From contig NZ_WIXN01000013.1 in assembly GCF_010994035.1 (NCBI RefSeq), positions 1 to 64,000 on the forward strand: a stretch of DNA of 64,000 bases, written 5' to 3'. The notes beneath the pieces were generated by a model that worked only from the letters and a program-made list of their open reading frames with translations, was not told the DNA's origin and searched no databases. The translations under genes were made by a program, and so were the position numbers. The DNA is from Virgibacillus aidingensis (GTDB taxonomy: Bacteria > Bacillota > Bacilli > Bacillales > Amphibacillaceae). Below, piece by piece: positions 43,107 to 52,238 of this stretch; the first letter of the stretch is position 1; every line of letters starts with the position of its first letter.

Positions 43107-44294
43107 ATGTTACAGCATATAAAAGTACTTGATTTTTCGAAGCTGCTTCCCGGTCCATATGCTACGATGATGCTGGCTGATCTGGGTGCGGAAATATTGC
43201 GGGTGGAGGCCCCGAATCTACCCGACTTGATCAGGGAAATGGATCCAAAGGACGGGGAATCCTCCGCGGCACATCAGCATTTAAACCGATCGAAAAAATC
43301 AATTACCCTGGATTTAAAAAAGAAAGAAGCAATAGAGGTTGTAAAAGAGCTTATTCAGGAGTACGATGTGGTGCTGGAACAGTTCAGGCCTGGAGTCATG
43401 GAGCGGCTTGGTCTTGATTATGAAACGTTAAAGCGGGTGAATCCGAATATCATTTATTGCTCCCTGTCCGGATATGGGCAGACCGGACCTTACAGAGATC
43501 GTCCGGGTCATGATAATAATTATCTTTCCATTGCAGGGATCAACGGCTATTCCGGCAGAAAACAGGAAAAGCCGGTTCCTATGGGTATTCAGATCGCCGA
43601 TTTGGCAGGCGGTTCTTTACATAGTGTGATTGCAATTTTAACAGCAGTTATCCACCGGCAGCAGACAGGTGAGGGACAATACATCGATCTGAGCATGACA
43701 GACGCAGCTTTTGCACTTAACGCCATGTTTGGCCCCGGTTACATAACGAAAGGTGTCCAGCCGGAAGCAGAAAGGGCATTTTTAAATGGACAAACTCATT
43801 ATGATTATTATGAAACGAAGGATGGCAGATTTTTTTCCGTCGGCAGTCTGGAACCCCAGTTCCGTCTCAGCCTCTGTGAAGCACTTGATCTGAAACATAT
43901 GAAAGAAGCGGCTTTAAGTAACAGCCCTGAGCATATTGCTGCCTTCAAAGCAGCAATCAAAGAAGTCTTCCTGACAAAAAACTATGATGAATGGACGACT
44001 GTTTTTCAAGATGTGGATGCATGTGTGGAGCCGGTGCTCAGCTTTTCGGAGGCAGTAAACCATTCGCAGATCCAGGCCAGGAATATGATTACAGAAGTTC
44101 CGAAGTCCGACGGAGACATGCAGCGTCAAATCAGTTCCCCATTTAGGTTTTCGGAATACCAGCAGAAATATAAGCATATTGGTGCAAAACGCGGTGAACA
44201 TACCATTGAAATTTTGAAAAACCTTGGATGGAACGAGGATAAAATCAAAGCGATGAGTGATAAGAATGTATTTGGAGAGCTGGAAAGGAAGTGA
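43107..44294 (+). CDS. CoA-transferase family III / alpha-methylacyl-CoA racemase-like
   Basis: A 395-residue protein of the CaiB/BaiF family. Visible: VLDFSKLLPGPYATMMLADLGAEILRVE at the N-terminus, the conserved Asp region in PMGIQIADLAGGS, and LNRSKKSITLDLKK. Members either transfer CoA between acids or epimerize 2-methylacyl-CoA. ATG at 43107 after GAGGAAGAGAGG; the 16 codons before it have no ribosome site. The metallo-hydrolase gene follows at once, so the two form an operon. Confidence 0.9.
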   Translation: MLQHIKVLDFSKLLPGPYATMMLADLGAEILRVEAPNLPDLIREMDPKDGESSAAHQHLNRSKKSITLDLKKKEAIEVVKELIQEYDVVLEQFRPGVMERLGLDYETLKRVNPNIIYCSLSGYGQTGPYRDRPGHDNNYLSIAGINGYSGRKQEKPVPMGIQIADLAGGSLHSVIAILTAVIHRQQTGEGQYIDLSMTDAAFALNAMFGPGYITKGVQPEAERAFLNGQTHYDYYETKDGRFFSVGSLEPQFRLSLCEALDLKHMKEAALSNSPEHIAAFKAAIKEVFLTKNYDEWTTVFQDVDACVEPVLSFSEAVNHSQIQARNMITEVPKSDGDMQRQISSPFRFSEYQQKYKHIGAKRGEHTIEILKNLGWNEDKIKAMSDKNVFGELERK

Positions 44295-44301
44295 ATACAG
44301 C

Positions 44302-45240
44302 TTGTTGGAAAAATTTGGACTGAAACAAATAAGATTAAACCTTCCGTTTCGTTTAAACCATGTTAATTGCTTCTTGGCTGAAGGCGAAAATGGCTGGAAA
44401 ATAATTGATACCGGGCTGCATAACCAGGAAACGATGGAGCGGTGGAAAAAAGAATTGGCGGGAAAAGAAGTTACGGATATTATTCTAACCCATTATCATC
44501 CAGATCATTTCGGATATGCCGGTGCGCTGCAGAAAAAGACCGGTGCCCATGTGTGGATGTCGGAAACAGATGAAAAGAATGGAAAGTTATCCTGGGAAAA
44601 AGAGGCAATAGAGGGACTGGAACAAAATTATCGACAGGCAGGGGTTCCGGAAGATATTTCAAAAAGGATGAAAAATAATACGATGGAGTTTATTCCCCGG
44701 GTTACGCCATATCCGACGGTGAATCATTATTTGCAGGAAAAGGAGACCCTTGTACTTGGAAATAATGAATATGAGATTTTTTCTGCACCAGGTCATTCGG
44801 ATGGGATGGTTGTTTTTTATAATAGGGAAAATAATTTACTTCTTTCTGCGGACCAAATATTACCTAAGATCACACCAAATATTTCCTATTGGTTTCACGG
44901 CGATCCTAATCCGCTGAAATCCTATTTGAATTCTTTGGACAGACTGAGTGAACTTGATGCTGAGATTGTTGTTCCTTCTCATGGGAGACCTTTTTACGGG
45001 GCAAATGATCGGATCCGGGAGATCCAGGCGCATCATGATGACAGACTTAATGTTACGCTGGAGTTGTTGAATGAAGGAGGGACTGTTTATGATGTCTGTC
45101 AAAAAATGTTCCGAAAAACATTGACCGTACATGAAACGCGTTTTGCCATCGGAGAAACACTCGCACATTTGGAATATTTACGCTATCAAGGGGAATGTAA
45201 GCGGGAAATGAGTGAAAAAGGCTACATATATCACAGATAA
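44302..45240 (+). CDS. metallo-beta-lactamase-fold hydrolase
   Basis: A 312-residue MBL-fold protein. The metal motif is LTHYHPDHFGYAG (HxHxDH with Tyr in between), then a His in APGHSDG and an Asp in LLSADQILP; a C-terminal helical domain (about 230-312) follows, like the hydroxyacylglutathione/thioester hydrolase-like subgroup. With the acyl-CoA synthetase and CoA-transferase it may hydrolyse a thioester. TTG start at 44302; its ribosome site AAAGGAAGTG covers the upstream stop codon, indicating coupling. Confidence 0.88.
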   Translation: MLEKFGLKQIRLNLPFRLNHVNCFLAEGENGWKIIDTGLHNQETMERWKKELAGKEVTDIILTHYHPDHFGYAGALQKKTGAHVWMSETDEKNGKLSWEKEAIEGLEQNYRQAGVPEDISKRMKNNTMEFIPRVTPYPTVNHYLQEKETLVLGNNEYEIFSAPGHSDGMVVFYNRENNLLLSADQILPKITPNISYWFHGDPNPLKSYLNSLDRLSELDAEIVVPSHGRPFYGANDRIREIQAHHDDRLNVTLELLNEGGTVYDVCQKMFRKTLTVHETRFAIGETLAHLEYLRYQGECKREMSEKGYIYHR

Positions 45241-45342
45241 AAGACAGAGAAAAACTGGATGGAAATCAATGTTCCGATGGTACGAATGGGAACCCTTTTT
45301 GTGGACATACTGAAAAAGGTCTTATGCAAGGAGGTATGTTCT

Positions 45343-46809
45343 ATTTTTAAACGAATCCATCCATGCTTTTTTCTTCTATTTATCCTGTTCACTGCACTTT
45401 TTCCTCAATTAATAGAAGCAAATCAAACAGAGGAGAGGGACTTATTGAAAGATCAATTGGATACATTTATTAATAGTGAATCTTTATTGCAGGGCGCACT
45501 AATCGGGGTAAGTATCAGGGATGCAGGAACAAATGAGAGACTGTATGAGCATTTCGCGAACACAAGGCTGCACCCGGCTTCCAATATGAAGCTATTGACA
45601 GCAGCGGCTGCTCTGGAGGTGCTGGGAGAGGGCTATTCATTTAAAACGGAAATTCATACTGACGGAAAGCAAAAGGGAAACACTCTTCAAGGCAACCTTT
45701 ATCTAGTCGGAAAAGGTGATCCGACACTGCTGCCCGAAGATTTTGATACCTTTGCCGAAAAGCTGAAAATGCTTGGAATAACTACAATTGAAGGAAATGT
45801 TATCGGTGATGACAGCTGGTATGATGATGTGCGTTTGTCCACTGATATGATATGGAGTGATGAGCAGTATCATTACGGATCCCAGGTATCAGCATTAACA
45901 GCCTCCGCAGACTATGATTATGATTCAGGGTCTGTCATTATAGAAATCGAACCTGGAGCAGAGGGACAGCCGCCCAATGTATATATACGGCCTGAGACAG
46001 ATTATGTCACCGTTATAAACGAAGCAGTCACCGGTTCGAATGGAGGAGAAGAGGAAATTACGGTTACCCGCCGGCATGCGGAAAATACCATCATGGTAGA
46101 AGGCACGATTCCTGCCGGCTCAGAACAGGTGGAGGAGCGAATGAGTGTGTGGGACCCGACTGGATATGCCTTGGCTCTTTTTCGGCAGGCACTTGGAAGA
46201 AACGGCATAACTATAGGTGGGGATATATATGCAGAAGCAGCACCCAAGGATACAGAGATACTCCTGGAGCATTCTTCCACCCCGCTGGAAAAACTGCTCA
46301 TACCTTTTATGAAATTAAGCAATAATGGAATAGGTGAAGTTTTAGTAAAGGAAATGGGGAAACAGGTTTACGGTGAGGGAAGCTGGGAAAAAGGGCTGGA
46401 TGTGATGGAAGAGGTACTGCCAAAATTCGATATGGATACAGACACCATGTCATTAAAGGATGGCTCCGGTATTTCGCATAATAATCTCATCCCCGCCAAT
46501 GAAATTTCCAATCTTTTGTATGCGGCTCAAAACGAAGAGTGGTTCAGCATATTTCTTAATTCCCTGCCTCATGCCGGCAAGCAAGAACGCATGATTGGCG
46601 GTACATTGCATGAAAGAATGCACGGGCTAAATGTGCAGGCGAAAACAGGGACCATCAACGGTGTAACAACGCTGTCGGGTTATTTGGAAACAAGCAAAGG
46701 CAAGAAATTAATTTTCTCCATAATGATTAATAATTTACTGGATGATTTAGAGGATGAAGGAAAGGAACTGGAAGACAGGATCGTGGAGATCATTACAAAT
46801 TATGGATAA
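45343..46809 (+). CDS. dacC: D-alanyl-D-alanine carboxypeptidase/endopeptidase (PBP4/DacC type, S13)
   Basis: A secreted penicillin-binding protein trimming peptidoglycan peptides. Motifs: SxxK as PASNMKLLT, SxN as LSNNGIGE, KTG as VQAKTGTING; the inserted PBP4 domain lies between SxxK and SxN. The usual start codons are absent near the signal peptide; the strong ribosome site AAGGAGGT (45328-45335) is eight bases before an in-frame ATT at 45343, which yields a textbook signal peptide with a KR n-region and a 20-residue hydrophobic core. An ATG at 45259 would add 28 residues before it and has no ribosome site. Confidence 0.88.
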   Translation: MFKRIHPCFFLLFILFTALFPQLIEANQTEERDLLKDQLDTFINSESLLQGALIGVSIRDAGTNERLYEHFANTRLHPASNMKLLTAAAALEVLGEGYSFKTEIHTDGKQKGNTLQGNLYLVGKGDPTLLPEDFDTFAEKLKMLGITTIEGNVIGDDSWYDDVRLSTDMIWSDEQYHYGSQVSALTASADYDYDSGSVIIEIEPGAEGQPPNVYIRPETDYVTVINEAVTGSNGGEEEITVTRRHAENTIMVEGTIPAGSEQVEERMSVWDPTGYALALFRQALGRNGITIGGDIYAEAAPKDTEILLEHSSTPLEKLLIPFMKLSNNGIGEVLVKEMGKQVYGEGSWEKGLDVMEEVLPKFDMDTDTMSLKDGSGISHNNLIPANEISNLLYAAQNEEWFSIFLNSLPHAGKQERMIGGTLHERMHGLNVQAKTGTINGVTTLSGYLETSKGKKLIFSIMINNLLDDLEDEGKELEDRIVEIITNYG

Positions 46810-46821
46810 AAAGGGACAATC

Positions 46822-46860
46822 AGGACTTTTCTGGCCATTTTGGCTGAAGAGTCCTTTTTA
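46822..46860 (+). terminator. terminator of the dacC-like gene
   Basis: AGGACT pairs with AGTCCT; the interior GGCCA/TGGCT adds pairs; TTTTTA follows. Confidence 0.75.
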
Positions 46861-46910
46861 CTGGCACATTTTTATTTTAAAAAAATATGTCATTATTCCT
46901 CATTTGCCTA

Positions 46911-46939
46911 TTGACATGTTCATTATTAAGAACTAAACT
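46911..46939 (+). promoter_or_regulatory. candidate promoter with SinR-like boxes upstream of sinR
   Basis: TTGACA and TAAACT with a 17-base spacer. AAGAAC (46928-46933, reverse of GTTCTT) lies just before the -10, and GTTCTCT, an exact match to the SinR box GTTCTYT, is at 46982-46988. The rest of 46861-47235 holds no gene that I can support, although a good ribosome site (GGAGG near 46957) has no ORF behind it. Confidence 0.4.
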
Positions 46940-47235
46940 AGTAGTGAATTTCAGTTGGAGGTATAGATTTCTTAATAATTTCGTTCTCTATAATGAATTG
47001 AATGAGTATTAGTTATGCTCCACTTGGGCAGCCGTGCCTGCGACAATCAATGAACAGCCATTGATTATATCCCGCTAATAATAAAGCAGTAAAATCCGTA
47101 TGGAATTTTAGAAAAGTTTTCATGAATTAAGTGTTTTCGGGAAAAAATAATAAAGACTTAAATTTCTTTTTGGATTTTCTCGTCGGTTCAGCAGTGTCCG
47201 AAGCCATTAGAAAATTAAAAAACGAGGTATAAATT

Positions 47236-47577
47236 ATGATAGGGAAAAATATAAAAAAAATCCGGGAACAAAAAGGGCTCACCTTATCAGAGTGTGCGCA
47301 GCGGGCAAACATTTCAAAATCATATTTAAGCAATATTGAACGAAATTTGAATCAGAACCCTTCCATTCATATTTTGGAAAAAATAGCAGAGGTCCTGGAA
47401 GTGGACATTGGCATGCTGATTGACATGCAATCTGAAAGTCAGGTGCTGTCTGATCCAGAGTGGATAGAATTTATCAAAGAATTAAAGAAGTCCGGAGTGG
47501 AAAAGGATGAGCTGCAGGAATTAAAGAAAGTCATCGAATTTGCTAAATGGCAAAATGAGCAAAAGGATAAAGATTGA
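47236..47577 (+). CDS. sinR: SinR-like master regulator
   Basis: A 113-residue protein collinear with B. subtilis SinR: an N-terminal XRE helix-turn-helix (MIGKNIKKIREQKGLTLSEC, SKSYLSNIERNLNQNPSI) and a C-terminal SinI-type dimerization hairpin (EWIEFIKELKKSGVEKDEL). SinR represses biofilm matrix genes. The usual antagonist sinI is not found upstream. ATG after ACGAGGT. A candidate SinR box lies in its upstream region, suggesting autoregulation. Confidence 0.88.
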   Translation: MIGKNIKKIREQKGLTLSECAQRANISKSYLSNIERNLNQNPSIHILEKIAEVLEVDIGMLIDMQSESQVLSDPEWIEFIKELKKSGVEKDELQELKKVIEFAKWQNEQKDKD

Positions 47578-47597
47578 CGTTGTGATAAATGAACAAA

Positions 47598-47623
47598 GGC
47601 ATCCGCTCATAAAAGCGAATGCC
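47598..47623 (-). terminator. hairpin between sinR and the convergent small gene
   Basis: GGCATCCGCT pairs with AGCGAATGCC (one mismatch) around CATAAA. On the minus strand TTTGTTC follows; T-run is weak on both sides. Confidence 0.5.
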
Positions 47624-47636
47624 GTGACAGTTGCTG

Positions 47637-47879
47637 TTAGCTCATACCGTATGGTCCAAGCTGTTGAGACTGGGAATGTTGTTGTGCTCCAGCGTTATTG
47701 TTATTCATCTGAGCCTGCTGTTGCCCACCGCCGTTATTGCCGCTCATTTGGGCGACCAACGGGATCATTTGCTGCATGGTTTGCCCTAAATTCCGGTTGT
47801 TACTCGTCATCGTATAAAACGTAGCTGCTCCGACACCGACAGATGCAATGAGAGGTATCCACACTCCATTTTTCTGCAT
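47637..47879 (-). CDS. small membrane-anchored protein with Gln/Asn-rich tail
   Basis: An 80-residue protein: one N-terminal hydrophobic segment (NGVWIPLIASVGVGAATFY), a helix (NLGQTMQQMIPLVAQM) and a Gly/Gln/Asn/Ser-rich tail ending in QQLGPYGMS. The N-terminus resembles DUF3918/YrzQ-type small proteins of Bacillaceae, but I am not certain. ATG at 47879 with GGAAAGGATGG upstream; the longer in-frame extension lies before this ribosome site. Function unknown. Confidence 0.65.
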   Translation of the reverse strand: MQKNGVWIPLIASVGVGAATFYTMTSNNRNLGQTMQQMIPLVAQMSGNNGGGQQQAQMNNNNAGAQQHSQSQQLGPYGMS

Positions 47880-47989
47880 ACAACGCCATCCTTTCCATGA
47901 TCCAAATTTAAAAGCTCGGACAGTCATAGCTTGCTGCAAAAATAGGGAAACATGTGAGGTATCATCTGCCAGCGGGAAAGCAGAATGAA

Positions 47990-49252
47990 TTATCCGGTGT
48001 TCCATTTCGATGCTGCGTTAGTACCGGCCAATCTTCCGGTTACTAAAGCTGACGTAATATTGTATCCCCCTGTATAGCCGTGAATGTCAAGGATTTCACC
48101 ACAAAAGTACAGCCGCGGCATTATTTTGGATTGCATTGTATTTGGTACAATTTCTTTAATTGACACACCGCCGCCGGTTACAAATGCCTTTTCTATTGGC
48201 TGGGAACCGCGAACATGGAAGGTAAACCTTTTTAAGCTGCCGGCGATGGAACGTATGGTTTCCCTGGAAACAGTACCAGCCTTTTGTTCCTCCTCTACAT
48301 CATTTATTTGGAGGATATATAAAAGCATTCGTTCAGGCACGAGGCCTTTCAGCAGATTTTTCAATGATTTTTTAGGCTGGCGGTAGACAATTTCCTGAAT
48401 TCGAGTGATTAAGGCATCTTCCTTTTCATCCGGCAAGATATCCAGCATCATTTTTACTTCTTCTTTCCCTTTCATGAACTCTTTTACGGCAAACTGGGAG
48501 CATCGCAATACAGCTGGCCCGGAGACCCCGAAATGGGTAAAGATCATATCCATGCGGTGGGTGATGATAGGTTTATTTTTTTGATTGATTACTGACAGTG
48601 CCACATCGCGTAAAGAGAGTCCCTGTAAATCTTTTCTTTGAATAAACTTCTCCTTTGAAATGAGCGGCACTTCGGTTGGGTATAACTCGGTAATGGTATG
48701 GCCTGCTTTTTTGGCCCATGCGTAGCCATCCCCGGTAGATCCAGTATGCGGCACAGCTTTTCCCCCTGCTGCAATGACAATTGCTTTTGTGTTTATTTTT
48801 TCTTTAGTGGAAAGTATCACAGTATGAACATGTTGGTTATAGTGCACAGCTTCCACCTTTGTATTCATTTGCACTGTTACCAGAAGTTGATCCAGCCTGT
48901 GTATCAACGCATCAACGACAGATTTTGCCGAATTGGAAACAGGAAACATGCGTCCGTGGTCTTCTTCCTTCAGCTCTACACCTAAATCTTCAAAAAAGGC
49001 AATAATATCTTCATTATTGAACACGGAAAAAGCACTGTATAAAAACCGGCCATTTCCAGGTATGTGCTTGATAATTTCGTCCTCGGGAAGACGGTTTGTC
49101 ACGTTGCACCTGCCGCCTCCGGATATGGCAAGCTTTTTGCCAAGCTTTTTTCCTTTTTCCAATAGCAATGTGTTCGCACCATGCTCTGCTGCAGCAATGG
49201 CTGCCATTAATCCGGATGGTCCCCCGCCAATGACAACGACATCATATTCCAT
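47990..49252 (-). CDS. ytfP: HI0933/YhiN-like NAD(P)/FAD-dependent oxidoreductase (YtfP)
   Basis: A 420-residue flavoprotein of the HI0933/BaiN family. The dinucleotide motif is [16 protein letters not shown], followed by [24 protein letters not shown], the family signature, and [11 protein letters not shown] and [16 protein letters not shown] near the end. The reaction is not firmly known for Bacillus YtfP. ATG after AGGAGGAAG. It heads the B. subtilis-like ytfP-ytgP neighbourhood and is divergent from ytgP across the repeat arrays. Confidence 0.9.
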   Translation of the reverse strand: MEYDVVVIGGGPSGLMAAIAAAEHGANTLLLEKGKKLGKKLAISGGGRCNVTNRLPEDEIIKHIPGNGRFLYSAFSVFNNEDIIAFFEDLGVELKEEDHGRMFPVSNSAKSVVDALIHRLDQLLVTVQMNTKVEAVHYNQHVHTVILSTKEKINTKAIVIAAGGKAVPHTGSTGDGYAWAKKAGHTITELYPTEVPLISKEKFIQRKDLQGLSLRDVALSVINQKNKPIITHRMDMIFTHFGVSGPAVLRCSQFAVKEFMKGKEEVKMMLDILPDEKEDALITRIQEIVYRQPKKSLKNLLKGLVPERMLLYILQINDVEEEQKAGTVSRETIRSIAGSLKRFTFHVRGSQPIEKAFVTGGGVSIKEIVPNTMQSKIMPRLYFCGEILDIHGYTGGYNITSALVTGRLAGTNAASKWNTG

Positions 49253-49373
49253 GGACTCTTCCTCCTGTAAAACTTATTGTTCCTGTATCTTATCATTTCC
49301 TTATAAGCAAGGCTATTAAGAAGTGGAATTATTGGTTATTTCTTTTTCTGAAGGGAAAATGTATGGTATGTAA

Positions 49374-50028
49374 GTTGCCAGAAAGGCGTGATGAGTGGAC
49401 GATTGAGGTAAAAATCTTCTTATTCGTTGCCAGGTAATGCTGATGAGTGGACGAATGCCGTAAGAATCCTTTCGTTCGTTGCCAGAAAGCTGGGATGAGT
49501 GGACGAATGCCGTAAAAATCTCCTCGCTCGTTGCCAGATAGCTGGGATGAGTGAACGAATAATGTAAAAATCCTCTCGTTCGTTGGCAGATAGCTGGGAT
49601 GAGTGGACGAATGACGTAAGAATCTCCTCATTCGTTGTCAGATAGGCGTGATGAGTGGACGAATAACGTAAAAATCTCCTCATTCGTTGCCAGAAAGGCG
49701 TGATGAGTGGACGATTGAGGTAAAAATCCTCTCATTCGTTGCCAGATAAACGTGATGAGTGGATGAATGAGGTAAAAATCCACTCGTTCGTTGCCAGAAA
49801 GGCGTGATGAGTGGACGAATGAGGTAAAAATCCTCTCATTCCTTGCCAGATCATGCTGATGAGTGGATGAATGAGGTAAAAATCCACTCGTTCATTGCCA
49901 GATCATGCTGATGAGTGGACGAATGACGTAAAAATCTTCTTATTCGTTGCCAGATAAAGCTGATGAGTGAACGAAATGCCGTAAAAATCTCTTCATTCGT
50001 TGCCAGGAAGCGCGATGAGTGAACGAAT
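49374..50028. repeat. tandem repeat array, about 13 units of 52 bp
   Basis: The anchor GATGAGTG recurs at 49390, 49442, 49494 and on every 52 bases to 50014 without a change in period. Each unit contains GTTGCCAG, then GATGAGTGGACGAATGA, then GTAAAAATC and CTCATTCGTTGC. GAATGAG and CTCATTC form an imperfect hairpin in each unit. Units differ by point changes only; there are no unique spacers. Frames read through it (52 is not a multiple of 3) are not genes. Confidence 0.93.
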
Positions 50029-50244
50029 ACGCATGCTGCCTGATCCTTAATGGCAACAAAAGAACCGTCCTGGTGTTTCACGTGTTGTATTTAAATAAGA
50101 TGTGATAAAATAAGACAAGGTATTTGTTTTTTCATGTTAGAAGTAAAATTCAGGGCTAAAAAGTCGATTTGAAAAGCTAAAAGTCTTAAGTATAAGTAAA
50201 ACTAACGCATGTAAGCTCTTAGAAAATCGCTCTCCTGAGCGAGC

Positions 50245-50425
50245 AAACGCTTTTGGTGGGACGAGGAACCCCTGTCCCGCAGTCCCAAACGCTTTTGGTG
50301 GGACGAGGAACCTCTGTCCCGCAGTCCCAAACGCTTTTGGTGGGACGAGGAACCCCTGTTCCCGCAGTCCCAAACGCCTTTGGCGGGACGAGGAACTCTA
50401 GTCCTGCGGAACGAGGAACTGCAGT
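50245..50425. repeat. tandem repeat array, four units of 42-43 bp
   Basis: AAACGCTTTTGG recurs at 50245, 50287 and 50329 (42-base period) and, with one change, at 50372. Within each unit GTCCCA and TGGGAC bracket the core, and GGGAC pairs with GTCCC around AGG/CCT, so each repeat can form alternative hairpins. A degenerate fifth copy follows. It is unrelated in sequence to the 52-bp array but adjoins it in the same gap between ytfP and ytgP. Confidence 0.9.
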
Positions 50426-50606
50426 TTTCAGTCATCTTGTAAATGGCGTGAATCGTATACATAAAAGGTTTAGGTGGATCACAAGGACCATTAGTTTATT
50501 TAAACTAAAAGGCGGGCGAATGCGGGTTTTTCCAGGCTGAAGCTATTTTTACATACAGGCATACTTAACCAAACAAACGTATAAATAGAAAATTGCGGGT
50601 GAAATA

Positions 50607-52226
50607 ATGTCGAATATTATGAGAGGCACCATGCTTTTGACAGGTGCGTCATTTTTATCAAAATTTCTGGGGATGATTTATGTCATTCCTTTTCATCATC
50701 TTGTGGGTCCGGCCGGAGGTGCATTATTCCAATTAGGCTATACGCCATACAGTATATTTATCAGTTTATCAACCATTGGCGTACCGATGGCTGTATCGAA
50801 ATTTGTATCCAAGTACAACTCCCTCGGTGATTATGAAACCGGTATGCGCATGTTTAAAGCCGGGCTGGCATTAATGAGTATTACTGGTGTGCTGGCATTC
50901 TTGGCTCTTTTTTTTAGTGCAGAGTTTCTAGCCGGTCAAATGATTACCAGTGATGACCCGGATAGCATTACGGTGGCGGATGTTACATTTGTCATTCGGA
51001 CGGTCAGTGTCGCACTGCTTGTAATTCCTGCCATGAGTATTGCCCGGGGGTTTTTTCAGGGACATCAGTCATTTGGACCCACATCGGTATCCCAGGTTAT
51101 TGAGCAGATTGTACGGATTGCCTTTGTATTAGGTGGATCGTTTGTAATTATTCGTCTTTTAAGCGGTACAGTAACAGCCGCGGTCGGATTTTCCACGTTC
51201 GCGGCGTTTCTCGGAGCTTTGGCGTCCTGTGCGGTATTATATACTTACTGGAGGAAACGCAGGCCGTATATTAACAGGCAGAGACAGCAACAGACATATA
51301 CCCATGACATGCCAACCGGGGATTTATTTAAAGAACTGTTTCGCTATGCCGGACCATTTGTATTTGTCGGCCTTGCTATTCCGTTGTATCAATTAACGGA
51401 TCAATTCACATTTGAAAGGGCCATGGTTGCGATCGGGCAAGAGGAAATTTGGGCTGAAGCATTTGCAACGATTAATTTTTACGGTCATAAGCTTGCAATT
51501 ATTCCAGTCACATTGGCTACTGGATTATCCATCGCAGCTATGCCTGCTTTGACAAAATCATTTTTTGCAAATGATAAAACACTTGTGGCAAAGCAAATTA
51601 ACCAGGCATTTCAGGCGATCCTGGTGCTGATTATTCCGGCCGTGGTTGGCTTATCATTGCTGTCCCACGAAGCTTACGGGGCATTATACGGCATGGAAAA
51701 TTTAGAAATAACCGGAAATTTGCTTGCCTGGTATGCACCCGTTGCTTTGTTTTTTGCATTGTTTACTGTCTCTTCTGCAGTACTGCAGGGGATTAATGAG
51801 CAGCGGTATGCTGTCTACAGTTTGGCAGCAGGATTACTTTTAAAAGTTTTGCTGAATATTCAGCTCATCCATATGTTCGGGGCAAAAGGAGCTATTTTTG
51901 GAACTGCGCTTGCTGCTGTAACCTCTGTTGTACTAAATTTATGGCGGATTAAAGCTGCGATTGATTTTTCTTATAAAAAGATCTTTAAACGTACCATGCT
52001 CGTTGGTATATTTGTTGTGATAATGTCAGCTGCCGTTTTGATATTAAAACTTGTTTTCGGCTTGTTTATTCCTTATGAAGAAACGCGATGGGGAGCAATT
52101 ATTATGCTAACTATCGGTGTCCTTGGCGGTGCGTTCATTTATTTATGGTTCGCTTATCATTCCACATTGCTGGAGCGGGTGCTGGGAAGCAGAATCAAAG
52201 TATTGGATCGTATTTTCGGAAGATAG
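50607..52226 (+). CDS. ytgP: lipid II flippase MurJ (YtgP)
   Basis: A 539-residue MOP-superfamily exporter with about 14 membrane segments. N-terminal MRGTMLLTGASFLSKFLGMIYVIPF and the AMSIARGFFQGHQSFGPTSVSQVIEQIVRI stretch are typical of the YtgP/SpoVB group. YtgP is the MurJ of B. subtilis and flips lipid II across the membrane for peptidoglycan synthesis. ATG at 50607 with a weak ribosome site (GGGTGA). It opens a run of genes in the B. subtilis order. Confidence 0.9.
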   Translation: MSNIMRGTMLLTGASFLSKFLGMIYVIPFHHLVGPAGGALFQLGYTPYSIFISLSTIGVPMAVSKFVSKYNSLGDYETGMRMFKAGLALMSITGVLAFLALFFSAEFLAGQMITSDDPDSITVADVTFVIRTVSVALLVIPAMSIARGFFQGHQSFGPTSVSQVIEQIVRIAFVLGGSFVIIRLLSGTVTAAVGFSTFAAFLGALASCAVLYTYWRKRRPYINRQRQQQTYTHDMPTGDLFKELFRYAGPFVFVGLAIPLYQLTDQFTFERAMVAIGQEEIWAEAFATINFYGHKLAIIPVTLATGLSIAAMPALTKSFFANDKTLVAKQINQAFQAILVLIIPAVVGLSLLSHEAYGALYGMENLEITGNLLAWYAPVALFFALFTVSSAVLQGINEQRYAVYSLAAGLLLKVLLNIQLIHMFGAKGAIFGTALAAVTSVVLNLWRIKAAIDFSYKKIFKRTMLVGIFVVIMSAAVLILKLVFGLFIPYEETRWGAIIMLTIGVLGGAFIYLWFAYHSTLLERVLGSRIKVLDRIFGR

Positions 52227-52238
52227 GAGTGGGTGAAG

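Noticed and set aside
49374-50028. CRISPR array
   Set aside because: The whole 52-bp unit is conserved and there are no unique spacers or cas genes.
49329-50081. Several minus-strand ORFs with HSSTHPS-like repeated peptides
   Set aside because: They are read-through of the 52-bp non-coding repeat in changing frames; no ribosome site, and 52 is not divisible by three.
50137-50540. ORFs on both strands over the 42-bp repeats (VPPKAFGTAGQ-like or VGRGTPVPQSQT-like)
   Set aside because: Repeat artefacts: frames stay open only because 42 is a multiple of three.
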